A DNA stretch of 64,000 nucleotides. It comes from Vandammella animalimorsus (GTDB lineage Bacteria; Pseudomonadota; Gammaproteobacteria; Burkholderiales; Burkholderiaceae_C). Position numbers and translations under genes: made by a program. The notes below the pieces were generated by a model that was not told the DNA's origin, searched no databases, and was given only the letters and a program-made list of their open reading frames with translations. Of the stretch, positions 39,351 to 47,475 are shown piece after piece (within the stretch, counting starts at the first letter, position 1; each line of letters begins with the position of its first letter). The stretch spans positions 62,001 through 126,000 of the forward strand of contig NZ_NSJB01000004.1 in assembly GCF_002285265.1 (NCBI RefSeq). The letters are read 5' to 3'.

Positions 39351-39442
39351 GGGCGCCTGCTGTGTGTCCTGGGGCTGTGCCTGCTGTGCTTCTCCGCCTC
39401 TGCATGCGCTCGCTGCCCATGCCGCATGGCAGCCCCAGGCGG

Positions 39443-39489
39443 TATAGCGGCAGCTATATTAGAATGGATTAGCACTGGCTATACAGTGC
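39443..39489. promoter_or_regulatory. Two operator-like dyads upstream of sitABCD
   Basis: The first dyad is TATAGC-GGCA-GCTATA (39443-39458) and the second is GCACTG-GCTATA-CAGTGC (39472-39489). Both are perfect inverted repeats, share GCTATA, and lie in a short AT-richer patch 75-120 bp before sitA. This is the expected place for a metal-responsive repressor (MntR-, Fur- or Mur-type); the actual regulator is not identified. Confidence 0.6.
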
Positions 39490-39563
39490 CACAGCCAGCC
39501 ACAAGCCAGCCATACACGGCGCCGTCGCGCGCGTCTGTCCATTTCTTTTTCCAAGAGCTGCCG

Positions 39564-40550
39564 ATGTCTGAATCCCTCGTTTTCCCCTTCTTCATCCGTG
39601 GCCTGCAGGGCTTGCCCAGCCTGTTGCAGCGCCTGCGCCGCATGCCCTGGCTGCTGGCCGCGCTGTTGCTCAGTGGCCTGTGCGCCAGCAGCGCCGCGCT
39701 GGCGCAATCGCAACCGGCGGCGGCCCCTGACAAGAAGTTCAAGGTTGTCACCACCTTCACCATCATTGCCGACATGGCCCGCAATGTGGCTGGCGATGCG
39801 GCCACGGTCGAGTCCATCACCAAGCCGGGCGCGGAAATCCACGGCTACCAGCCCACGCCGGGCGATCTGGTGCGGGCCCAGGGCGCGCAGTTGATTCTGT
39901 GGAACGGGCTGAACCTGGAGTCCTGGTTCGAGCGCTTCTACCAGCGCCTCGATGGCGTGCCCAGCGCCGTCGTCTCCAAGGGCGTGACGCCGATCGACAT
40001 CGCCCAGGGGCCGTATGCCGGCAAGCCCAACCCACACGCCTGGATGTCGCCCGCGGCCGCCATGGTCTATGTGGACAACATCCGCGATGCGCTGGTGCAG
40101 CACGACCCGGCCCATGCCGCCACCTACACGGCCAATGCCAATGCCTACAAGCAGCGCATCGAGGCGGCCATCGCACCGATCCGCAGCACGCTGGAGCAAC
40201 TGCCCCAGGAGCGCCGCTGGCTGGTCAGCAGCGAGGGGGCGTTCAGCTATCTGGCGCGCGACTTCGGCCTGCGCGAGCTGTACCTATGGCCCATCAACGC
40301 CGACCAACAAGGCACGCCGCAGCAGGTGCGCCGCGTCATCGACGCCGTGCGCGAGCACAAGATCCCGGCGATCTTCAGCGAGAGCACGATTTCCCCGGCG
40401 CCGGCGCAGCAGGTGGCGCGCGAGGCCGGCATCCACTACGGCGGCGTGCTGTACGTGGATTCGCTGACCGAGGCCGACGGCCCGGTGCCCACCTACCTGG
40501 ACCTGCTGCGCGTGACCAGCGAAACCATTGCCAAGGGCCTGACACCGTGA
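39564..40550 (+). CDS. sitA: Manganese/iron ABC transporter binding protein SitA
   Basis: The 328-residue cluster A-I metal receptor has metal ligands visible as His93 (EIHGYQPTP), His158 (KPNPHAWMSP), Glu224 (SSEGAF) and Asp299 (LYVDSL). The combination ITKPGAEIHGYQPTPGD and LILWNGLNLESWFERF is typical of SitA (Mn2+/Fe2+) and not of ZnuA, which has a His-rich loop that is absent here. The N-terminus carries about 25 residues before the hydrophobic signal core; a start at the internal Met before PWLLAALLL is possible. Its stop overlaps the GTG of the next gene. Confidence 0.9.
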   Translation: MSESLVFPFFIRGLQGLPSLLQRLRRMPWLLAALLLSGLCASSAALAQSQPAAAPDKKFKVVTTFTIIADMARNVAGDAATVESITKPGAEIHGYQPTPGDLVRAQGAQLILWNGLNLESWFERFYQRLDGVPSAVVSKGVTPIDIAQGPYAGKPNPHAWMSPAAAMVYVDNIRDALVQHDPAHAATYTANANAYKQRIEAAIAPIRSTLEQLPQERRWLVSSEGAFSYLARDFGLRELYLWPINADQQGTPQQVRRVIDAVREHKIPAIFSESTISPAPAQQVAREAGIHYGGVLYVDSLTEADGPVPTYLDLLRVTSETIAKGLTP

Positions 40551-41551
40551 GCGCCCAACGCCAGCCCCTGCCCGCCACCGAGGCCATCGAGAACATGGCC
40601 GTAGCCGAGGCCGCACCACCGGCCGTGGCCGCGCCTGCGCCGCAGGCCGCCGCGCCCGGCAGCGATGGCAGCGGCATTGCCGTGCATGGGCTGCGCATCA
40701 CCTACCGCAATGGCACCACGGCGCTGCACGACGCCAGCTTCGAAACACCCACCGGCAGCATCACCGCGCTGGTGGGCGTCAACGGCAGCGGCAAGTCCAC
40801 GCTGTTCAAGGCCATCATGGGTTTTCTGCGCCCGGTGCAAGGCCAGGTACGGGTGCTGGGCATGCCGGTGCAGCAGGCGCTGCGCCGCAACCTGATCGCC
40901 TACGTGCCGCAAAGCGAGGAGCTGGACTGGAACTTCCCGGTGCTGGTCGAGGACGTGGTGATGATGGGCCGCTACGGCCACATGGGCTTTTTGCGCCGCC
41001 CCAGCGCCGCCGATCACGCTGCGGTGCACGAGGCGCTCTCGCGCGTGGACCTGCTGGCGCAGCGCAAGCGCCAGATCGGCGAGCTCTCGGGCGGGCAGAA
41101 AAAACGCGTCTTCCTGGCGCGGGCGCTGGCCCAGCAGGCGCGCGTCATCTTGCTGGACGAGCCCTTCACCGGCGTGGACGTCAAGACCGAGGAGGCCATC
41201 ATCGCGCTGCTGCGCACGCTGCAGCGCGAAGGCCGGGTGATGCTGGTGTCCACGCACAACCTGGGCAGCGTGCCCGAGTTCTGCGACCGCACCGTGCTCA
41301 TCAAGGGCACGGTGCTGGCCTCGGGCCCGACGGCCGAGGTCTTCACCCACGAGAACCTGGCGCGCGCCTTCGGTGGCTTGCTGCGCCACTTCGATCTGCC
41401 GCAGGCGCACGGCGGCGGCAGCGGCGCCATCGTCGGCATCATGACCGACGACGAGCGCCCGCTGGTGCTGGTCGATGGCCGCACCAGCGTGCGCGGCCTG
41501 CCACAGCCGGGCAGCGCCAGCCGGACCCAGCCCCAGGAGTCGCAGCCATGA
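40547..41551 (+). CDS. sitB: Manganese/iron ABC transporter ATPase SitB
   Basis: The 334-residue ATPase has Walker A GVNGSGKST, signature LSGGQKKR, Walker B VILLDEP and H-loop STHN. It has an Ala/Pro-rich N-terminal extension and a C-terminal tail of about 55 residues beyond the usual domain. GTG 40547 overlaps the sitA stop (GTGA); ATG 40595 is the alternative and would remove most of the extension. It powers SitCD. Confidence 0.9.
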   Translation: MSAQRQPLPATEAIENMAVAEAAPPAVAAPAPQAAAPGSDGSGIAVHGLRITYRNGTTALHDASFETPTGSITALVGVNGSGKSTLFKAIMGFLRPVQGQVRVLGMPVQQALRRNLIAYVPQSEELDWNFPVLVEDVVMMGRYGHMGFLRRPSAADHAAVHEALSRVDLLAQRKRQIGELSGGQKKRVFLARALAQQARVILLDEPFTGVDVKTEEAIIALLRTLQREGRVMLVSTHNLGSVPEFCDRTVLIKGTVLASGPTAEVFTHENLARAFGGLLRHFDLPQAHGGGSGAIVGIMTDDERPLVLVDGRTSVRGLPQPGSASRTQPQESQP

Positions 41552-42441
41552 GCGACGCCGCCGGCCTGCTGCCGCTGCTGCTGGAGCCCTTTGGCTACGC
41601 CTACATGCGCAATGCCATGCTGGTGACGGCGCTGATTGGCGCGGTCTGCGCCTTTTTGTCCTGCTTTCTGATGCTCAAGGGCTGGTCGCTGATCGGCGAT
41701 GCGCTCTCGCACGCCATCGTGCCCGGCGTGGCGGGCGCCTATCTGCTGGGCCTGCCGTTCTCGCTGGGCGCGTTCTTCTCCGGCGCGCTGGCCGCCGGCG
41801 CCATGGTGCTGCTGCGCCAGCGCACGGCCCTCAAGGAGGATGTGGTCATCGGCCTGGTCTTCACGCTGTTCTTCGGCCTGGGGCTGTTCATGATCTCGCT
41901 CTGGCCCAGCCGCGTGGATTTGCAAAGCATTGCGCTGGGCAATGTGCTGGCCATCACCTGGGGCGATACCGTGCAGATCCTGCTCATTGGCGGCGTCACG
42001 CTGCTGGTGCTGCTGCTCAAGTGGAAGGACTGGATGCTGCTGTTCTTCGATGAGGGCCACGCGCGCAGCGTGGGCCTGCGCCCGGCGCCGCTCAAGCTGC
42101 TGTTCTTCGCGCTGCTGGCCGCCAGCAGCGTGGCCGCCATGCAGGCCGTGGGGGCGCTGCTGGTGATCGCACTGATCGTCACCCCCGGCGCCACGGCCTA
42201 CCTGCTCAGCGACCGCTTCGGCCGCGTCATCGCCATCGCCGTGGCGCTGGGCGCCGGCAGCAGCCTGGCCGGGGCCTATGCCAGTTATTTCCTCGACGGC
42301 GCCACCGGCGCGGTCATCGTGCTGCTGCAAACGGCACTGTTTCTGCTGGCCTTCGTCTTTGCACCCAAGCACGGCCTGCTGGCCGCCCGGCAGCGCAGGC
42401 AGCGCCCGCCGCCCGGCGCGCAGCAAGGGGGGCGGCCATGA
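41548..42441 (+). CDS. sitC: Manganese/iron ABC transporter permease SitC
   Basis: The 297-residue member of the ABC-3 permease family has about eight membrane segments, with the typical segments LKGWSLIGDALSHAIVPGVAGAYLLG and VGALLVIALIVTPGATAYLL. It begins within the sitB stop (ATGA) and ends within the sitD start (ATGA). Confidence 0.92.
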   Translation: MSDAAGLLPLLLEPFGYAYMRNAMLVTALIGAVCAFLSCFLMLKGWSLIGDALSHAIVPGVAGAYLLGLPFSLGAFFSGALAAGAMVLLRQRTALKEDVVIGLVFTLFFGLGLFMISLWPSRVDLQSIALGNVLAITWGDTVQILLIGGVTLLVLLLKWKDWMLLFFDEGHARSVGLRPAPLKLLFFALLAASSVAAMQAVGALLVIALIVTPGATAYLLSDRFGRVIAIAVALGAGSSLAGAYASYFLDGATGAVIVLLQTALFLLAFVFAPKHGLLAARQRRQRPPPGAQQGGRP

Positions 42442-43271
42442 CGCTGGAGCTGTTGCTGCAACCGCTGCAGTTCGACTTCATGCGCCAGGCGCTGCTGATC
42501 GCGGCCATCGTCGCCGTGCCCACGGCGCTGCTGTCCTGCCTGCTGGTCGTCAAGGGCTGGGCGCTGCTGGGCGATGCCATCGCCCATGCCGTGTTCCCGG
42601 GCGTGGTGCTGGCCTACCTGCTGGGCCTGCCGCTGGCCGCCGGGGCCTTTGCCGCCGGGCTGTTCTGCGCCGCCGCCACGGGCTACGTGCACCGCAACAG
42701 CCGCATCAAGCAGGATACGGTCATGGGCGTGGTGTTCTCCGGCCTGTTCGCGCTGGGGCTGCTGCTGCACGGCTGGGTGCGCAGCAACGTGCACCTGGAG
42801 CACATCCTCTTTGGCGACCCGCTGGGCGTGCTGCCTGCCGATCTGTGGCAGGCCGGCGCCATTGCGCTGGGCATCAGCGCCTGGATGGCACTCAAATGGC
42901 GCGACCTGCTGCTGCACGCCTTCGACCCGGTGCAGGCGCACACCATGGGCCTGCGCTGCACGCTGCTGCACTACAGCCTGCTGATGGCCGTCTCGCTGGC
43001 CGTGGTGGCCAGCCTCAAGGCCGTGGGGCTGGTGCTGGCCATTGCGCTGCTGATCGCGCCGGGCGCCACTGCCTTGCTGCTGGTGCGCACCTTTGGCCGC
43101 ATGCTGCTGCTGGCCTGCGCCATCGCCGTGGCCGCCGCGCTGCTGGGCGTGTACCTGAGCTTCTTGCTCGACAGCGCGCCTGCCCCTACCATCGTGCTTT
43201 TGCTGGGGGCCTTCTTCCTCATCGCGCTGGGCTGCTCGGCCTGGCGGGGTGAGCGCAGGCAACAGGCCTGA
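42438..43271 (+). CDS. sitD: Manganese/iron ABC transporter permease SitD
   Basis: The 277-residue second ABC-3 permease is homologous to SitC (VVKGWALLGDAIAHAVFPGVVLAYLLG; VGLVLAIALLIAPGATALLL). It is the last gene of the tightly coupled sitABCD operon, in which all junctions are four-base overlaps. Confidence 0.92.
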   Translation: MTLELLLQPLQFDFMRQALLIAAIVAVPTALLSCLLVVKGWALLGDAIAHAVFPGVVLAYLLGLPLAAGAFAAGLFCAAATGYVHRNSRIKQDTVMGVVFSGLFALGLLLHGWVRSNVHLEHILFGDPLGVLPADLWQAGAIALGISAWMALKWRDLLLHAFDPVQAHTMGLRCTLLHYSLLMAVSLAVVASLKAVGLVLAIALLIAPGATALLLVRTFGRMLLLACAIAVAAALLGVYLSFLLDSAPAPTIVLLLGAFFLIALGCSAWRGERRQQA

Positions 43272-43367
43272 GAGCCACTCATCCCCAGGCATCCAGGCCC
43301 TGCAGCCTGCGCATGCCACAGCCCAACACGAGCGCAGCGGCCCTGCGCAACAACAGCACTGCATGCC

Positions 43368-44276
43368 ATGACACCAGACCTGATCGTCTACAAGACCATG
43401 CCCGAATGGACGCAGAGCACCATTCCCACGGGCTTCATGCGCAACCACAACACCAAGGAGGGCACCTGGGCGCAGCTGCAAGTGCTGCAAGGCTCGCTGG
43501 ACTTTGCCCTGACCAGCGCCAGCGGCCAGGTGCTGCAGAGCTTCACCTTCACGCCACAACAGCAGCCGCCGCTGATTGCGCCGCAGCAATGGCACCGCAT
43601 CGTCGCAGCCAGCGCCGACGTGCGCTGCCAGCTGCGCTTTCTCTGCACGCGCGAGGACTATTTCGCCAAAAAGCACCGGCTCACGCGCACCCATTCGGAG
43701 CTGATCGAAGCCTTTGGGCAGCTGCAATTGCCCGCGCAGGCGCGCGCCCTGGACGTGGGCTGCGGCCGCGGACGCAACAGCCTGTACCTGGCTTTGCAAG
43801 GCCTGCAGGTGCAGGCGCTGGACCACGACACCGAGGCGCTGCAGCAGCTGGCCGAGCTGGCCCGCCAAGAAGGCCTGCAGGCGCAATTGCAATGGCAAGA
43901 GCTCGATCTGAACCAGGCCGCCAGCCAGCCGCTGATCGACCCTGCAGGCCAGTACGACCTCGTGCTGTGCACCGTGGTGCTGATGTTCCTGCAGCCGCAG
44001 GCCGTGCCTGCGCTGCTGGCCCAGATGCAGGCCGCCACGGCCCCTGGGGGCTACCACCTCATCGTCTGCGCCATGGACAGCGCCGACTACCCCTGCACGC
44101 AGCCATTTCCCTTCACCTTCCGCGCCGGTGAGCTGCGCGCCCACTACGCCGACTGGCAGCTGCTCAAGTACAACGAAGACCTGGGCCATTTGCACAAAAA
44201 CGACGCCAACGGCCAGCCCATTGCCATGCGCTTTGCCACGCTGCTGGCCCGCAAACCGCACAGCCAGGCGGGCTGA
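43368..44276 (+). CDS. tehB: Tellurite-resistance SAM methyltransferase TehB with DUF1971 domain
   Basis: The 302-residue protein has two parts. Residues 1-100 form a cupin-like DUF1971 domain (YKTMPEWTQSTIPTGFMRNHNTKEGTW; WHRIVAAS). The rest is a TehB methyltransferase with the SAM motif ALDVGCGRGRNSLYLALQG and YDLVLCTVVLMFL. TehB detoxifies tellurite and selenium compounds by methylation in a SAM-dependent way. The fused form occurs in several proteobacteria. It is a single gene 97 bp after sitD. Confidence 0.9.
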   Translation: MTPDLIVYKTMPEWTQSTIPTGFMRNHNTKEGTWAQLQVLQGSLDFALTSASGQVLQSFTFTPQQQPPLIAPQQWHRIVAASADVRCQLRFLCTREDYFAKKHRLTRTHSELIEAFGQLQLPAQARALDVGCGRGRNSLYLALQGLQVQALDHDTEALQQLAELARQEGLQAQLQWQELDLNQAASQPLIDPAGQYDLVLCTVVLMFLQPQAVPALLAQMQAATAPGGYHLIVCAMDSADYPCTQPFPFTFRAGELRAHYADWQLLKYNEDLGHLHKNDANGQPIAMRFATLLARKPHSQAG

Positions 44277-44398
44277 GATTCTGCCCCTGGCAGGCGGGAA
44301 CTTTTGCGCGACAGCGCCAATCAACCGGCGATGCGCTGCCACCAGGCAGTGCCTGAGCGCCTGCTCTCACATCCCCCACCGCGCCTTCAATCGCCACC

Positions 44399-44962
44399 AT
44401 GCCTGCTGCCGCCCCCACCCATTACGCCCGCCCGGCCATCTGGCTGCACTGGCTGCTGGCCCTGTCCATCGTGGCCGTATTCGGCCTTGGGCTGTACATG
44501 GTGCAGCTGCCCTTTTCGCCGCAAAAGCTCAAGCTCATCAATTGGCACAAATGGGCCGGCGTGGTGATTCTGGCGCTGTCTGCCCTGCGCCTGCTGGTAC
44601 GCCTGCTGTGGCGGCCGCCAGCCCTGCCGCCGGCCATGCTGCGCCACATGCCGCACTGGCAGCGGCTGGCCCACCACGGCGTGCACCACGCGCTGTACCT
44701 GCTGTTCTTTGCCGTGCCGCTGCTGGGCTGGGCCTACAGCTCGGCGGCGGGCTTTCCCATCGTGCTGTTCGGCCAACTGCCGCTGCCCGACTGGGTGGCC
44801 GCCGACCCGCAGCTGGCCCAGCGCATCAAGCCCTGGCACCAGTGGTCGGCATTTGCGCTGATCGGCCTGGTCAGCCTGCACGTGCTGGCGGCCTGCAAGC
44901 ACCATTTCATCGACCGCGATGGCCTGCTGCGGCGCATGTGGCCGGGCCGGCCTGCCCCCTGA
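44399..44962 (+). CDS. Cytochrome b561
   Basis: The 187-residue diheme membrane protein has four segments. The heme-ligand histidines are in RPAIWLHWLLAL, NWHKWAGV, HHGVHHALYLLFF and GLVSLHVLAACKHHF. It moves electrons from quinol or superoxide within the inner membrane. It is followed 70 bp later by two YceI genes, a common pairing. Confidence 0.9.
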   Translation: MPAAAPTHYARPAIWLHWLLALSIVAVFGLGLYMVQLPFSPQKLKLINWHKWAGVVILALSALRLLVRLLWRPPALPPAMLRHMPHWQRLAHHGVHHALYLLFFAVPLLGWAYSSAAGFPIVLFGQLPLPDWVAADPQLAQRIKPWHQWSAFALIGLVSLHVLAACKHHFIDRDGLLRRMWPGRPAP

Positions 44963-45032
44963 ACGCTGCTGCGCCGCCCAGGCCGCGCGGCCCGCCACAA
45001 AAGCCGGCATTTTTTCCTAGAGGAGTTCCTGC

Positions 45033-45605
45033 ATGACCAAAACCCTTGCACTGCTGAGCGCAGCCGCGCTGGGCTGCAGCCTGGCGCCTGCGGCCTGGGC
45101 GCAACAGAAGCTGCTGGCCCAGCACAGCCGCATCGAGTTCACTTTCGAGCAATTGGGCGTGCCCGTGACCGGGCACTTCAAGGCCTTTGAGGGCGAGATC
45201 GCCCTCAAGCTTGACGACCTGCCCGCCAGCGACCTGCACCTGGATGTGGACACCGGCAGCGCCACGCTGGGCGACGCACAGACCGATGCGGAACTGCGCA
45301 AAGCCGCCTGGTTCGACACTGCAGCCTTCCCCAAGGCGCGCTTTGCCCTCGACAAGCTCCAGGCCACGGGCAAGAACGAGTACCAGGCCCATGGCACGCT
45401 GACCATCAAGAACATCAGCCACCCCGTGCAGGTGCCCGTGCGGCTGGAGGCGACCAACGGCCACGCCATGGCCCGCGGCAGCTTCACCATCGAGCGCCTG
45501 CCCTACCAGGTCGGCTCCGGCGAATGGAGCGACACCTCGGTGGTCGCCAACCCGGTGCGCGTGCAGTTTCAACTGGCCATCGAAGGCCTGAATGCCGCCC
45601 AATGA
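45033..45605 (+). CDS. YceI-family periplasmic protein
   Basis: The 190-residue protein has a signal peptide ending at AWAQ, then a lipocalin-like YceI barrel (LLAQHSRIEFTFEQLGVPVTGHFKAFEGEIAL; AHGTLTIKNISHPVQVPVRL). YceI proteins bind isoprenoid quinone-like lipids, and their genes are often next to cytochrome b561 genes, as here. AGAGGAG lies upstream of ATG 45033. The exact role is unknown. Confidence 0.9.
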   Translation: MTKTLALLSAAALGCSLAPAAWAQQKLLAQHSRIEFTFEQLGVPVTGHFKAFEGEIALKLDDLPASDLHLDVDTGSATLGDAQTDAELRKAAWFDTAAFPKARFALDKLQATGKNEYQAHGTLTIKNISHPVQVPVRLEATNGHAMARGSFTIERLPYQVGSGEWSDTSVVANPVRVQFQLAIEGLNAAQ

Positions 45606-45693
45606 ACACGCCCAGCAGGCCCGCAGTGCTGCGCAAGCAGGCAAGCAAGGGCCGCTGGATTTTTACCCGCCCCCATCGACAGGAGATTTCCCC

Positions 45694-46284
45694 ATGCGTT
45701 CACGCTCCCTCACGCTTGCCGCCGCCAGCGCCGCGGCCCTGCTGTGTCTGGCCGCGCCGGCACAGGCGGCCAGCTACACCATCGACCCCAATCACACCTT
45801 CGTGACTTTCGAGATCGACCACAACGGCACCTCCACCAACCGCGGGCGTTTCGACAAAGTGCAGGGCAGCATCGAGTTCGACCGCGATGCCAAGACCGGC
45901 CAGGCCGACATCAGTGTCGACATGCGCTCCATCAACACCGGCACGCCCGGCTTTGACAAGCACCTGCAATCGGCCGATGTCTTCAACGCTGAGCAATTTG
46001 CCACGGCGCGCTTTGTCAGCGAGCGTTTCGTCTTCGAGGACAACGGCAAAATCAACGAAATCCACGGCCAGCTCACGCTGCTGGGCCAGACCCACCCGGT
46101 GACCATCGAGGCCGAGCGCTTCAACTGCTACGCCAACCGCATGCTGCAAGGCCGCGAGACCTGCGGCGGCGACTTCGAGCTGAGCATCGACCGCACCCGC
46201 TGGGGCCTGAACTACGCCACCCAATACGGCGCCGCCAAAGACGTGAAGATCATCATCCAGATCGAGGCGGCCAAGGCAAAGTAA
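45694..46284 (+). CDS. YceI-family periplasmic protein (second copy)
   Basis: The 196-residue protein has a signal peptide ending at AQA and the YceI core SYTIDPNHTFVTFEIDHNG, MRSINTGTPGFDKHLQSADVFNAEQFATARFVS and GQLTLLGQTHPVTIEAERFNCY. It is diverged from the upstream YceI, which is a different subtype, so it is not a recent duplicate. ATG 45694 follows AGGAG. It has two cysteines (NCY and ETCGG) that could form a disulfide. Confidence 0.92.
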   Translation: MRSRSLTLAAASAAALLCLAAPAQAASYTIDPNHTFVTFEIDHNGTSTNRGRFDKVQGSIEFDRDAKTGQADISVDMRSINTGTPGFDKHLQSADVFNAEQFATARFVSERFVFEDNGKINEIHGQLTLLGQTHPVTIEAERFNCYANRMLQGRETCGGDFELSIDRTRWGLNYATQYGAAKDVKIIIQIEAAKAK

Positions 46285-46359
46285 GCACGCTGCGCCACAG
46301 GGCAGGCCGCGGCCGGCCTCTTGCAGATCGGGCGCAGGCCCGGGGCGCACAAGCGCTCA

Positions 46360-46543
46360 CAGAGCCTGTTCAAAATCTCGGCGCGAGGGGGCAAGAAGCG
46401 GTTTGGAAGATGGGCCGCAAGGCGCCTGCCCTGCGCACACCTCGCAGCCATGGCCGCAAAACCATGGCGAGGCTTTGCGGGCGCCACAGAGCGCCCAAAT
46501 CCACTTTCTTGCCAGCCGTGCAAAGAGCTTGAGCAGGCACTCA
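46360..46543. repeat. Long copy of the dispersed fold-back repeat
   Basis: The copy starts CAGAGCCTGTTCAAAATCTC and ends GAGCAGGCACTCA. The right arm, read on the other strand (GTGCCTGCTCAAGCTC, then GGCAAGAAAGTGGATTTGG), matches the left arm (GAGCCTGTTCAAAATCTC, then GGCAAGAAGCGGTTTGG), so the whole unit is a long imperfect inverted repeat. The centre has nested palindromes such as GCCATGG with CCATGGC. Its right end provides the stop of the IS110 fragment. Confidence 0.85.
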
Positions 46544-46948
46544 GGCGGCCAACGGCACAGGCGTGGCCAGGGCGGCGCGCCAGGCCTGGGTGTGCAGGCC
46601 ATACAGCGCCAGCACGTGGCTGTCGATGCGCTCGCGCTGGCAGCGGATGCCCAACACCGTGCGGGCAAACAGGCGAGCCTTTTGCTGATCGACACGGGCC
46701 ACGCGCACCCCGACGACGCGCAAGGCCAACTCCACGGCCTCATTGCCCCTGGCCTCGCCAGACAAGGTGACGTGCATTTTGTTGAAGGCCATGGCCGGCC
46801 AGTTCTGGCGCAACCAGCCCAGCAGGTGATCTGCCCCACGCACTTGGCCACTGACCGCCTTGGGGTTTTGTTCGAGCTGACCAGGCTGGTGGTGCACGGC
46901 ACAGCAGTCGAGCCCTGCATCGGCCACATCAATTCCCAGATACAACAT
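46541..46948 (-). pseudogene. Truncated IS110-family transposase
   Basis: This 135-codon N-terminal fragment starts with MLYLGIDVADAGLDCCAVHH, matching the first acidic motif of the IS110 DEDD nuclease domain. It continues with GADHLLGWLRQNWP, a degenerate VTLSGEARGNEAVELAL in place of the conserved MEATG region, and RIDSHVLALYGLHTQAWRAAL. The C-terminal transposase part, with the serine motif, is missing. The frame ends inside the adjacent repeat. It is a dead insertion-sequence remnant. Confidence 0.8.
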
Positions 46949-47475
46949 GACAGCGCATCCTTTCCTCTGCGCCTGTGCAAGATCTCGGCGCGATGGGGCC
47001 AGAGATCGTGAACAGGCTTTCCCAGACTCTGAACGCCCGCATCACCTGGTGTGCGGGCCTCTCACTTCCTTGAAGACCAGCGCCGCAGCCATCGCATCTT
47101 GCAACAAAGCCCTGCAAACCATTGCAGCCTCTTTGCTGATGCGCCCACTACGGCACCGGCACCCTGTCCCTGCAGGCGGCATGGACTGCAACCTGCGGAG
47201 CCACGGAGTGTGGCGAGGCCATAGTTTGCAATTTTTTTAAATTATTTTGCGATTAATTGACATTCCACTAGGGCTTTCACACAGTGAACGCTTCCATGAG
47301 TTAGGGAAAGTCCGCACCAGCGCAGTGTTGCCGTGAGCGCTGCGGATCGGGGGATGGGGTGCAAGGCACGCGCCGGCGGCCATGGCCCCAGCCATTGCAA
47401 GAGCAAGCAACGCAGCAGGCTGCCCGGGAGAGGCCGCAAATGCACTCGGCGCGGCGATCCGCGCAGGCCCTGCTT
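46949..47475. other. 527-bp region without a supported gene
   Basis: The left part holds a short hairpin copy of the dispersed repeat (46971-47017). The middle has an unusually AT-rich stretch (about 47228-47262, TTTTTTTAAATTATTTTGCG) unlike its surroundings. The right part has no recognisable gene. The whole interval, with the IS110 remnant, looks like decayed mobile DNA. Confidence 0.5.
46971..47017. repeat. Short hairpin copy of the dispersed repeat
   Basis: GCCTGTGCAAGATCTC (46971-46986) pairs with GAGATCGTGAACAGGC (47002-47017) with two mismatches around a 15-base loop. Both arms are variants of the long-copy arm GAGCCTGTTCAAAATCTC. This is a minimal form made of the two ends only. Confidence 0.8.

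Noticed and set aside
46947-47240. A 97-codon plus-strand frame after the IS110 remnant
   Set aside because: Overlaps the repeat hairpin, has no motif or convincing ribosome site, and runs into AT-rich non-coding DNA.
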